Shown here: in pieces, positions 29,280-37,423 of the stretch | Layout: each line of letters starts with the position of its first letter | Numbering within the stretch: the stretch's first letter is position 1 | Assembly: GCA_026709625.1 (NCBI GenBank) | Contig: JAPOSR010000051.1 | Coordinates: 1-64,000 of the forward strand | DNA length: 64,000 nt | Source: Chloroflexota bacterium | GTDB taxonomy: Bacteria > Chloroflexota > Anaerolineae > Aggregatilineales > Phototrophicaceae | Direction: 5' to 3' | Translations under genes and position numbers: made by a program | Notes under the pieces: model-generated | Told to the model about the DNA's origin: nothing | Database searches by the model: none | Seen by the model: the letters and a program-made list of their open reading frames with translations, nothing else

Positions 29280-30560
29280 ATGGCGATTGAATACATCAAA
29301 CGCGGCAAAACAACCGAGCAGAAAGCCGATGTCGACACAGCCGTCCAGGAGGTTGTTCGGGGCATCCTCGCCGACATCCGTGCGCGCAAAGACCTCGCCG
29401 TGCGCGAACTCTCGCAACAGTTCGACAACTGGCAGCCTGCCGAATTCAAACTATCGGACGAGCGGATCCAGCAAATCATCGCGACGCTGCCGGCTCAAGC
29501 CATAGACGACATCAAGTTCGCCCAAGCCCAAGTGCGCAACTTCGCCGAGGCCCAGCGCGACGCTCTGCAGGATATCGAGGTGGAAACATTGCCAGGCGTC
29601 GTGCTCGGGCATAAAAATATCCCGGTCAATCGCGTTGGCTGCTATGTGCCGGGCGGTCGCTATCCGATGATCGCCTCGGCGCACATGAGCGTGGTTACGG
29701 CGCGGGCGGCTGGCGTCAAGCAGATCGTCGCCTGCACGCCACCGATCAATGGGCAGATCCCGGCTGGCACCATCGCGGCCATGCGCCTTGGCGGCGCCGA
29801 TGAAATCTATATCCTGGGCGGTGTACAAGCCTTGGCCGCGATGGCCTATGGCGCAGTCGGCATCGCGCCGGTCGATATGATCGTCGGCCCCGGCAACGCC
29901 TATGTGGCCGAAGCCAAACGCCAGCTATTTGGGCTGGTGGGCATCGACCTGCTGGCGGGTCCCACCGAAGTGCTGGTGGTCGCCGATGACAGCGCCGATG
30001 CCGAAATGTGCGCGACCGACCTGCTGGGGCAAGCCGAACATGGCCCGACATCGCCAGCTGTGTTGGTGACGACCAGCCGCGACCTGGCAGCAAGCATCGA
30101 GACCGAGATCGGCGCGCAGCTGGAGACGCTGCCCACTGCCGACCTGGCTGGCGTCGCCTGGCGCGATTATGGCGAAATCATCCTCTGCGACAGCGATGCC
30201 GAGATGCTGGAAGTCGCCGATGACATCGCCAGCGAACATGTGCAGATACTGACGCGCGACCCTGATTACTTCCTGCGGAACATGCGCAATTATGGCGCGC
30301 TCTTCTTGGGCGCGGAAACCAATGTCGCTTACGGTGACAAGGTTATCGGCACGAATCACACCCTGCCGACCCAAAAAGCGGCGCGTTATACGGGCGGTCT
30401 GTGGGTGGGCAAGTTCATCAAGACCGTCACCTATCAGCGCGTTAGCGAAGCCGCCAGCCTGCTCATCGGCGAATATGGCAGCCGCCTCTGCGACCTGGAA
30501 GGTTTTATGGGGCACAAGGCGCAATGCGACCTGCGTCTGCGGCGCTATGGGCGCGCCTAG
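29280..30560 (+). CDS. Histidinol dehydrogenase family NAD-dependent dehydrogenase
   Basis: 426 residues from the ATG at 29280 preceded by GGAGGAAA. The HisD fold is clear: [34 protein letters not shown], the metal-site QAEHG, the EHVQI pair and NHTLPT. The final HK region is [10 protein letters not shown]. The start ([17 protein letters not shown]) resembles sulfopropanediol dehydrogenase HpsN more than biosynthetic HisD. No other his gene is nearby. Co-operonic with the MetE-like and cupin genes, it probably oxidises an alcohol in a catabolic route, possibly of a sulfonate or thio-compound; this is inference. Confidence 0.82.
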   Translation: MAIEYIKRGKTTEQKADVDTAVQEVVRGILADIRARKDLAVRELSQQFDNWQPAEFKLSDERIQQIIATLPAQAIDDIKFAQAQVRNFAEAQRDALQDIEVETLPGVVLGHKNIPVNRVGCYVPGGRYPMIASAHMSVVTARAAGVKQIVACTPPINGQIPAGTIAAMRLGGADEIYILGGVQALAAMAYGAVGIAPVDMIVGPGNAYVAEAKRQLFGLVGIDLLAGPTEVLVVADDSADAEMCATDLLGQAEHGPTSPAVLVTTSRDLAASIETEIGAQLETLPTADLAGVAWRDYGEIILCDSDAEMLEVADDIASEHVQILTRDPDYFLRNMRNYGALFLGAETNVAYGDKVIGTNHTLPTQKAARYTGGLWVGKFIKTVTYQRVSEAASLLIGEYGSRLCDLEGFMGHKAQCDLRLRRYGRA

Positions 30561-31315
30561 TCGGCGGGCGTTTCTGCCGCTTCCGCCGGCACCAGGTCAA
30601 TCACGATTGTGCCAGCCATTTTGTCGTGCCAGGCTTGCTGGTTGTCATCCACCCATGCCCAGATGAAACCCAGTAAAAACAGTTGGCTGACTGTATAGCC
30701 AAATCCATTGCGCAGCAGGGCATCCAGGATGGTGATGCGCTTGCCGCTTTGTTTCACCACGCGCAGATTGAAAATCATTTTGCCCGGCGTCCGTCCATTC
30801 AGACTGGTCATGAAAGCGGTCTGATAGAAAGCGTTGATCACCAAGTTGTACAGGATCGTGCTCTGCTGAAAATGCCGAAATGCCGCTGTTGCCGCCGTTT
30901 CGTCGGCGCTGTACAGGGCGTCTTGCAGGGGCGCGAAGCTGTCGTTGATGAGCAAGACTAGCAGGGTCATGGCCGAGGTGATCGCCGCATCGAATAGCAG
31001 GGCGGCGAAACGCTTGGTCAAACCCGCCAGTTGCGGCGGCGCTTCTTTGGCATCGGGCTCGGCAGACGCGGGTGCTCTGGCGGCGGGCGGCTGCATATCG
31101 CGCCATTCTTGCTTTGCCTGCGCATGTTCGGGGTCATGCTCCAGCGCTTTTTGCAGCAATTCGCCGCGCTGCCCATGATTGCGCGCAGCCAGCGAAGCCA
31201 GATAATAGGCGGCCGCGCTGGGCTTTTCCGCCAGTTCTTCGGCGGCCAGGGCGCGCGCCTCGTCCATGCGAAATTCGTCAAGCGCCCGCTGAATATCCGC
31301 CAGCCTGTCCGCCAT
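30557..31315 (-). CDS. RDD-family membrane protein with TPR-like N-terminus
   Basis: 252 residues from [15 protein letters not shown]. Residues 1-70 look like one or two TPR-type helices ([22 protein letters not shown], landmark EHDPEHA). The RDD domain occupies about 95-235 ([33 protein letters not shown] and [16 protein letters not shown]) with three or four membrane segments. RDD proteins sometimes act in ion transport or membrane stress, but their role is not general. Convergent with the HisD-like gene; the stop codons overlap. Confidence 0.8.
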   Translation of the reverse strand: MADRLADIQRALDEFRMDEARALAAEELAEKPSAAAYYLASLAARNHGQRGELLQKALEHDPEHAQAKQEWRDMQPPAARAPASAEPDAKEAPPQLAGLTKRFAALLFDAAITSAMTLLVLLINDSFAPLQDALYSADETAATAAFRHFQQSTILYNLVINAFYQTAFMTSLNGRTPGKMIFNLRVVKQSGKRITILDALLRNGFGYTVSQLFLLGFIWAWVDDNQQAWHDKMAGTIVIDLVPAEAAETPAD

Positions 31316-31379
31316 GCCACTCTCTTTACTCGCGCTTACGCCAGCCAATCATACCGCAAGTCCATACGGCTGTGGTACG

Positions 31380-31784
31380 ATGGGCAGCGCAATCGCGAAG
31401 GTGTTCGTAAAGCAGGCCATGGACGAGCTTCGACAGCGGATCGGCAGCAGCAAAGCGGGCCGGCGCTTCATCGCCCAGATGCGCTTTTATAACGAAGGCG
31501 ACTTTCGGCGGCTGCGTGGGTTTATGCGCAGCGGCTATTATGACCTGGCGCTGCTGCAAAATCCGGTCGAGCGCCGACTGATCGACATGAAAGCGGCGCG
31601 CCGATTGCACGGGCGTCTGAAAGTCGCCGCGATCGAGTCGGCGGAAGACTATGCCATCCAGCTCATCATGCTGGGCGAAAAGGGAGGGCGTCTGCGCCTG
31701 CGCCTGCGCGTAACCGAAAGCTACCCGCATCTGGTGACCGATTGTTCGCTGCAGCCTGTGCCGGAGCGCGACTATGACTGTTGA
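31380..31784 (+). CDS. Hypothetical protein upstream of nadE
   Basis: About 134 residues from the ATG at 31380 (alternatives 31314 or 31419). It contains RRFIAQMRFYNEGDFRRLRGFMRSGYYDLALL and a basic middle, then a beta-rich end (RLRLRLRVTESYPHLVTDCSL). I do not recognise the family; it may be a small cytoplasmic domain of the NTF2-like sort, but I cannot support that firmly. It overlaps the nadE start by 11 bases, so the two are probably co-transcribed. Confidence 0.55.
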   Translation: MGSAIAKVFVKQAMDELRQRIGSSKAGRRFIAQMRFYNEGDFRRLRGFMRSGYYDLALLQNPVERRLIDMKAARRLHGRLKVAAIESAEDYAIQLIMLGEKGGRLRLRLRVTESYPHLVTDCSLQPVPERDYDC

Positions 31785-32637
31785 CACAGCCGCCAGCCTG
31801 CTGCCGCGGTTGCGCATCAACCCGGCGCTGGCCACGCGCATTTTGACTGGGTTCATCCGCGACAGCATCACTAAAGCTGGCATGCAGCGCGCGGTCATCG
31901 GCTTGTCGGGCGGCATAGACTCGGCGGTATCCGCCTATCTGGCGGCACAGGCGCTGGGCGCGGACAAGGTGCTGGCGGTGCGTATGCCCTACAAAACTTC
32001 GTCCGCCGACAGCCTTGCGCATGCCGAAGCTGTCATCGAAGACCTGGGCGCCCCCCAACTGACTCTGCCTATCAGCGAAATGGCTGACCCGCTTATCGAG
32101 CGCTTCCCTGAAATGAGCCGGCTGCGCCGCGGCAACATCATGGCGCGCCTGCGTATGATTATGCTCTATGATCAATCCATGGCTTGGGGCGGGTTGGTCA
32201 TGGGCACGAGCAACAAAACCGAATTTTTGCTGGGCTACAGCACCATCTATGGCGACAGCGGGGTGGCTCTGCACCCGATTGCCGACCTCTACAAAGCGCA
32301 GGTGCGGCAGCTGGCGAGGCATCTGGGCGTGCCCGAAGCCATCATCGACAAACCGCCTTCCGCCGATCTATGGGTGGGGCAGACCGACGAATCGGAACTG
32401 GGTTTTACCTATGATCAAGCGGACGCTGTTCTGTTCCTGCTGGTCGACGAGCGTTATACGGTGGCTGAAGCCGCCGCCGAAGGCTTCTCGCGTGACTTTG
32501 TGGCGCAGATCTGGGAGCGCGTCAAAGCCAATCACTACAAGCGCACCATGCCCAATATCGCCAAGCTGAGCAAGCGCAGCATCGGGCACGACTTCCTCTA
32601 CCTGCGCGATTATACTGGGCGCGCCGGACGCGTCTAA
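31774..32637 (+). CDS. nadE: NH3-dependent NAD+ synthetase
   Basis: 287 residues. The PP-loop is GLSGGIDSAV (about residue 43), followed by VRMPYKTSS and the GTSNKTEFLLGYSTIYGDSG segment (landmark GTSNKTE). The final KRSIGHDFLY is also typical. It amidates nicotinic acid adenine dinucleotide to NAD+ using ATP and ammonia. No glutaminase domain is present. A short hypothetical gene overlaps its start. Confidence 0.93.
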   Translation: MTVDTAASLLPRLRINPALATRILTGFIRDSITKAGMQRAVIGLSGGIDSAVSAYLAAQALGADKVLAVRMPYKTSSADSLAHAEAVIEDLGAPQLTLPISEMADPLIERFPEMSRLRRGNIMARLRMIMLYDQSMAWGGLVMGTSNKTEFLLGYSTIYGDSGVALHPIADLYKAQVRQLARHLGVPEAIIDKPPSADLWVGQTDESELGFTYDQADAVLFLLVDERYTVAEAAAEGFSRDFVAQIWERVKANHYKRTMPNIAKLSKRSIGHDFLYLRDYTGRAGRV

Positions 32638-32641
32638 TTGT

Positions 32642-33052
32642 CTACATGCCGTTGACGCGCGTCGGTTGGATCTTGTAAATGACGCGCTGTTCCTTGCCTT
32701 TTCCCTCGGGATTAAACGAGTAATAGTCGTCGTTGCCGGCATACATGCCCGAAAGTTTGTTGATGTGCGCCAAGGCCGCGTCGCTTTCGTCAAACTCGAC
32801 TACCTCGCCGCGGATCTCTGCCCAATGAAAGGCATTCTGCGGGTCGATGACCAGCACGGTGACCTTGGGATTGGCGCGGATGTTGCGGTCTTTGCGGCGT
32901 CCAACTGCCGAGTTGATCCACACTTGGTCGCCCTCCAAGCTGGCCCAAACCGGCGTGACCTGGGGCTGGCCATCAGGATTGCTGGTGGCGAAGGCGACGA
33001 TGAGCGGTCGTTCGAGCAGATTTTTGAGATTGTCTGGTATAACAGCCGACAT
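32642..33052 (-). CDS. PPOX-class flavin or F420-binding split-barrel protein
   Basis: 136 residues from MSAVIPDNLKNLL with AAAGGAGA upstream. It follows the pyridoxamine-5-phosphate-oxidase-like fold: FATSNPDGQPQVTPVWASLEGDQVWINSA (landmarks GQPQVTPVW) then KDRNIRANPKVTVLV. The short size and KDRN motif suit F420- or FMN-dependent reductases of unknown substrate. Convergent with nadE, only four bases apart. Confidence 0.85.
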   Translation of the reverse strand: MSAVIPDNLKNLLERPLIVAFATSNPDGQPQVTPVWASLEGDQVWINSAVGRRKDRNIRANPKVTVLVIDPQNAFHWAEIRGEVVEFDESDAALAHINKLSGMYAGNDDYYSFNPEGKGKEQRVIYKIQPTRVNGM

Positions 33053-33131
33053 GGATAGTTTCTCCTTTGGCTGGGATTTAGCCTGCGTTGCGGCGCATTC
33101 TAGCACGGTGCGACAGCGAATGGGCGGGTTG

Positions 33132-34460
33132 TTATGCGAGATTCATCGCCGTGGCGTCGGCTGGCAGCTGGGCTAGCATACGCCACAGCAGCGCCGCCAC
33201 ATCCGCTTGCAGGCGCAGTTTGTATTCACGCCCATCTTCGCCGGGCAGCTGTCCATTGAGCGTGAAATTGAATTGCTCGGGGATACGCGCGCCTGTCTGC
33301 CCTAGGTCGGGCTCCCAGGCATCCAGCAGCTGCCAGTCTTCGCCGCGATATTGATAAAGCTCGAAGAGGATGCGCGCCTCGCCACTTTCGCTTTCAAAGC
33401 GGATCTCCAGGGCGATGGGCAGGGACAGGTTCTGCTTTTCGATCGGCGACAGGGCGAAGCGGCTGATGCGCTTTGCCAGCGGCTCAATCGTCTTGCGCCG
33501 ATCTGTCTCGTCCAGCGTTGGCGCGCGCTGCAGCAGCCGATTCATCTGTTCGATGACACCGCGCGGCATCAAGACTTCGGTGCGGCTGATGCGCCCATAG
33601 ATGTCGTATTGGATGCTGCGCATGGCTTTGACGCGCCAGTCGCCCAAGACTTCATTTTGTCGGCTCAGGAGGTGCTTGACGAGCACAAGTTGGTCCGGGG
33701 CTGTGGGCTCGCCCAGCAGGTTGTTCTGGGCGTGATACTGCCAGCTTTGCCGCCTGCCCAGCGTGGAATTCATATCGTACCAGCTGTTGTGCGCATAGGG
33801 CGGCTGCCAGGCATCAAACTTGGGTGGCTGGCGAAACAGCAAACGCAGCGCCAGGCTGAACAGCCACAGGCAGAAAGCCAGCGCCGCCAGCAAAGCCGCG
33901 GCTGCCAGCAAGGCTGCCCCATAATTGACTTGGCTGCCATTTAGCTCGATGCCGCCGCCCAAGAGGACGACTCGCCAGCCCAGCAGGGGGACGACTAGCG
34001 CAAAAGGCTCTGTGGACGCGGCGCTGCTGCCGGCGCAGACTCCGCTGCCCGCAACGGCTTGGGCTTTGTTGACGCGGAAAAGCTGTTCGTTGTCGCGGGC
34101 GATGCGGCTGCCCGCCAATTCGTATTCGTCAATGCCAGCGCTTATGCGAAAGAAGACATCTTCGGCGGGTAGATTCGCCAAAGGCAGGCAAATGTCAAAG
34201 TCGCGCGTTTCGCCTTCTGCCAGCGGGGGCAGCTCTTCGGTATAGGAACTTTGCCCGCTTTCGTGCCGGGTGATGACAATCTCGGTTGCGACAGTCCCCG
34301 CCGCGCCACGGTTGCTCACCTCGAAGCTGACGATCGCCTGCGCCAGGTCGTCGCTGTAACTGACCCGCGGCGGCGTAATGGCATAATTGCGGGGTGCTGC
34401 TTGTGCCAAAGCGGCGAGCCCAATGAGCAACATGCCGAGCGCAAAAAGCCAGCGAATCAT
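33132..34460 (-). CDS. Exported membrane-anchored protein, unknown function
   Basis: 442 residues from MIRWLFALGMLLIGLAALAQA, a Sec signal peptide. A beta-rich exported domain follows with CARDB-like features (RVSYSDDLAQAIVSFEVSNRGAAGTVATEI, landmark FEVSNRG). A strong transmembrane helix sits near residues 185-215 and a long cytoplasmic C-terminal part follows (PPKFDAWQPPYAHNSW onward). Its position between a PPOX gene and a GMC oxidoreductase gives no clear hint. The C-terminal half is not recognised. Confidence 0.6.
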   Translation of the reverse strand: MIRWLFALGMLLIGLAALAQAAPRNYAITPPRVSYSDDLAQAIVSFEVSNRGAAGTVATEIVITRHESGQSSYTEELPPLAEGETRDFDICLPLANLPAEDVFFRISAGIDEYELAGSRIARDNEQLFRVNKAQAVAGSGVCAGSSAASTEPFALVVPLLGWRVVLLGGGIELNGSQVNYGAALLAAAALLAALAFCLWLFSLALRLLFRQPPKFDAWQPPYAHNSWYDMNSTLGRRQSWQYHAQNNLLGEPTAPDQLVLVKHLLSRQNEVLGDWRVKAMRSIQYDIYGRISRTEVLMPRGVIEQMNRLLQRAPTLDETDRRKTIEPLAKRISRFALSPIEKQNLSLPIALEIRFESESGEARILFELYQYRGEDWQLLDAWEPDLGQTGARIPEQFNFTLNGQLPGEDGREYKLRLQADVAALLWRMLAQLPADATAMNLA

Positions 34461-34568
34461 CTGCCCTGCCCACAACCCCTTGTTCCCACGATTCAAGCTG
34501 CATTGCGCCGCCACAGCGCCTCTACTATACTCGCCGCGCCGCGTATTTCCAAGATTGGCGGGCGCTGC

Positions 34569-36137
34569 CTAACGGGCTCCTAACAACAGGTTGGCGCATT
34601 TTTCACCGATCATGATGCAAGGCGCGTTGGTGTTGGCGTTGATGAGCCAGGGCATGATGGAGGCGTCGGCCACGCGCAGCCCCTCTGCGCCATGCACCCG
34701 CAGCTGCGCATCGACGACAGCCAGCGCATCGTCAGCTGGCCCCATTTTGCAGGTGCCGGCTGGGTGGAAGATCGTATCCAGGTTGTCGCGGACGAAACGC
34801 CGCAGTTCTCGCGTGGATTGCCGCGCCTCGCCGGGCAGGCATTCGGCGCCTCGCCAGCGGCCCAATGCGGGCGCCGCCAGAATCTCCCGCGCGATTGCTA
34901 TACCCGCCAGCAGCGTTTGCATATCGCGCTCGTCTGCCAGATAGTTGGGGTCAACCAACGGCGGGGCAAATGGATCTGCCGAACGCAACCGCACGCTGCC
35001 CGCGCTCTTTGCCGCGGCGACTCCTGGCGCCAGCATAAAACCGTGCGCATGTGGGTCGGGCGGATAATCGATGCGCGGCAAGAAAATGAATTGGAGCTCG
35101 GGGATCGTCGCGGCGCTGTCGAGCTTGATGAACGCGCCAGCCTCGCCCAGGTTCGATGTCCAGACGCCACGCCGCTCTTTGTCATATCGTTCGCGCTCGG
35201 CAGGGTGGTGCATGCGCGCCACAGAAACTGGCTCGCGGGCGAAGTGACTGACGAAGACTCGCGCATGGTCTTGCAGATTTGCGCCCACGCCGGGCAGGTC
35301 TGCGACAACATCAATACCCAGTCGCCGCAGGTCATCCGCCGCGCCCAAGCCAGAGAGCATCAATATCTGCGGCGAGTTGAGCGCGCCGGCGCAGACGATA
35401 ACCTCTCGTTCCGCGCGCGCTTCGTGGTTGCGGCCGTCTTTGCGCCAGGCAACGCCGATGCAGCGGGTTCTGTGCATGAGCAGGCGGGTGACTTGGGCAA
35501 AGGGCAGGGCAGTCAGATTGTCGCGCGAAAGAGCGGGCTTCAAAAAAGCGTCAGCCGCGCTGCAACGTTCGCCATTCAACTGGGTTACTTGGTGCAGCCC
35601 AACGCCTGTTTGCTCGCCGGCGTTGAAGTCGGGGTTGTGCGCCAGTCCGGCTTGTTGCGCCGCTTCGACGAAGGCCAGCGACAAGGGGTTGGGGTCGACG
35701 AGGTCGCTGACATGCAGCGGTCCGTCCGCGCCGTGAAAAGCCGATGCGCCGCGCGCCTGATTCTGCGATTTGATGAATAGCGGCAGCACATCGCGCCAAG
35801 CCCAGCCGGGATTGCCCAGCCCTGCCCAGCCATCGTAATCCGCCCGGCTGCCCCGCTGATAGATCATGGCATTGGTCGCGCTCGAGCCGCCGTACACCTT
35901 GCCGCGCGGCATTTGGATGCGGCGGCTGTGGCAGTGCGCTTGCGGCGTGGTGGCATAATCCCAGTCCAGCGGGCCGCCACGCAGGTCGCGCCAAGCCAAA
36001 GGCACGCGGATATCCGGATGGTCGTCTGGCCCGCCCGCCTCCAGCAACAGCACGCGCAGCTCAGCCACTTCGCTCAGACGACTGGCCACAACGCAGCCCG
36101 CCGAGCCCGCGCCAATCACGATATAATCATAGGTCAT
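34569..36137 (-). CDS. GMC-family FAD-dependent oxidoreductase
   Basis: About 522 residues starting at MTYDYIVIGAGSAGCVVASRLSE, whose GAGSAG binds FAD. The family segment VYGGSSATNAMIYQRG follows, and the C-terminal catalytic part includes FHPAGTCKMG and NTNAPCIMIGEK. The enzyme oxidises an alcohol (choline dehydrogenase-like) in the cytoplasm or at the membrane. Substrate not predictable. Divergent from the UDG-like gene with about 80 bp between them. Confidence 0.93.
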   Translation of the reverse strand: MTYDYIVIGAGSAGCVVASRLSEVAELRVLLLEAGGPDDHPDIRVPLAWRDLRGGPLDWDYATTPQAHCHSRRIQMPRGKVYGGSSATNAMIYQRGSRADYDGWAGLGNPGWAWRDVLPLFIKSQNQARGASAFHGADGPLHVSDLVDPNPLSLAFVEAAQQAGLAHNPDFNAGEQTGVGLHQVTQLNGERCSAADAFLKPALSRDNLTALPFAQVTRLLMHRTRCIGVAWRKDGRNHEARAEREVIVCAGALNSPQILMLSGLGAADDLRRLGIDVVADLPGVGANLQDHARVFVSHFAREPVSVARMHHPAERERYDKERRGVWTSNLGEAGAFIKLDSAATIPELQFIFLPRIDYPPDPHAHGFMLAPGVAAAKSAGSVRLRSADPFAPPLVDPNYLADERDMQTLLAGIAIAREILAAPALGRWRGAECLPGEARQSTRELRRFVRDNLDTIFHPAGTCKMGPADDALAVVDAQLRVHGAEGLRVADASIMPWLINANTNAPCIMIGEKCANLLLGAR

Positions 36138-36218
36138 GCGCGCAACCTGGTTTTTGCGAGCGCCTTGCGCCATTGTACCGACTTGCATTTGTATTGGCTA
36201 TGCGTCAGCCAGGCTGCC

Positions 36219-36869
36219 ATGAGCGCGCTATCGCCGATCGACACTCTCATCAGCGCGCTTGCCCAAGCGCATTTGCAGCCCGGTGCCTTCAATCAATATG
36301 CGCCGGGGCATCCCGACAACGCTATTCGCCGCGCCAACCTGGGGCTTTATCTGCGCGCCATGCAAAGGCGCAAACCGACCGTGCTGCTGCTGTTGGAAGC
36401 GCCTGGCTATCGCGGCTGCCGCTTGACTGGCCTGCCTGTCACCAGCCGCAGAATCTTGCTGGAGGGCTGCAAAGCGCTGGATATGTTTGGGCGCGAGGCG
36501 GGCTTTCGCGATGTCGGCGATGCCGGCTTTGAGCGCGTCTATGGCGAACAGTCAGCCACCATTGTCTGGGGCGCGCTGGCAGAGATGCGCGCGCTGCCAT
36601 TGATCTGGAATGCCTTCCCGTTTCATCCACACAAGGCTGGAAATCCTCTCAGCAACCGCAAGCCACGCGCGGCGGAACTGGCGCTGGGCGCGGAATATAC
36701 CCGGCGGCTGCTGACGATTTGGACATTCGCGCAGATTATCGCGGTCGGCAATGTCGCGCATGAACTGCTGCGCAGGCAGGGGGTCGCATGTCATAAAGTG
36801 CGCCACCCGGCCAATGGCGGCAAGAACGATTTTGTGGCCGGGCTGCGCGCGCTGCTAACCGTCGCTTGA
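36219..36869 (+). CDS. Uracil-DNA glycosylase-superfamily protein
   Basis: 216 residues from MSALSPIDTLISALAQA. The strand LLLLEAPGYRGCRLTGLPVTS resembles the first UDG motif, WNAFPFHPH follows in the centre, and RHPANGGKNDF is in the position of the HPS/leucine loop. This fits an atypical UDG (COG1573-like superfamily), but the first catalytic residues are not the canonical ones. It could excise uracil from DNA or act on another substrate. Its end overlaps the convergent EthD-like gene by 15 bases. Confidence 0.65.
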   Translation: MSALSPIDTLISALAQAHLQPGAFNQYAPGHPDNAIRRANLGLYLRAMQRRKPTVLLLLEAPGYRGCRLTGLPVTSRRILLEGCKALDMFGREAGFRDVGDAGFERVYGEQSATIVWGALAEMRALPLIWNAFPFHPHKAGNPLSNRKPRAAELALGAEYTRRLLTIWTFAQIIAVGNVAHELLRRQGVACHKVRHPANGGKNDFVAGLRALLTVA

Positions 36870-37208
36870 TTCCGCCTCGGCCTGGGGCGAGTCTGTCGGC
36901 GCGCCGGCTTCTTCATAGACGTCGGCGAAATACAAATCATAGGAACCACGCTTGAGTCGCTGCAATTCCCGGCCCGCTTCTTGCCCAATATCCGAAAGCA
37001 TAGCATTCTGTTGATCCGCCGTCGATGCGAAGTAAAGCTCCAAGATGCGATAGGCATCGGGCTTGCCCAGCGGACTGCCGGTGATGTGCGCGACTTGTCG
37101 GCGCTGGATATGTGGCATGCGCTCGACCAAACCCAAGAAGTCTTGATACACATGTTCGAAGGCTTCGGCATCTTCGGGATGTCGAAACACAATGATGAAT
37201 TTGACCAT
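36855..37208 (-). CDS. EthD-like ferredoxin-fold protein
   Basis: 117 residues. MVKFIIVFRHPEDAEAFEHVYQDFLGLVERMPHIQRRQV (landmark VFRHPEDAEAFEHVY) is typical of EthD/REDY-type dimeric alpha-beta barrels, with ELYFASTADQQNAML near the centre. Such proteins bind small hydrophobic molecules or act in side-chain degradation. The C-terminus is acidic. Convergent with the UDG-like gene and upstream of the UxaA-like gene in the opposite orientation. Function not assigned. Confidence 0.7.
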   Translation of the reverse strand: MVKFIIVFRHPEDAEAFEHVYQDFLGLVERMPHIQRRQVAHITGSPLGKPDAYRILELYFASTADQQNAMLSDIGQEAGRELQRLKRGSYDLYFADVYEEAGAPTDSPQAEAESSDG

Positions 37209-37361
37209 GTCGCGCTCGTTGGCTGGACTCTTCGATCACGACAATTTCTACCACAAAGGCATAAAGTACACAAAGCCCACAACGACTCAGCTGCTGGAGT
37301 CGCTGGAGCCTGCCTTGGCAAGCGCTCGCTATGCCTCTGTAGTGAATTATTCTTTCACGGC

Positions 37362-37390
37362 TTACTCAGTGAACCGTCTGTGGTTACAAT
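37362..37390 (+). promoter_or_regulatory. Possible promoter of the UxaA-like gene
   Basis: TTACTC at 37362-37367, a 17-bp spacer and TACAAT at 37385-37390. The -35 box is weak. The position, 33 bases upstream of the ATG, is suitable. Confidence 0.4.
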
Positions 37391-37423
37391 CATCTGCGAC
37401 GCCAGACAGCAAAAGGCAAGCCC

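Noticed and set aside
29280..30560. Biosynthetic histidinol dehydrogenase
   Set aside because: No other his genes nearby and the N-terminus resembles HpsN-type dehydrogenases more; kept only as family-level call.
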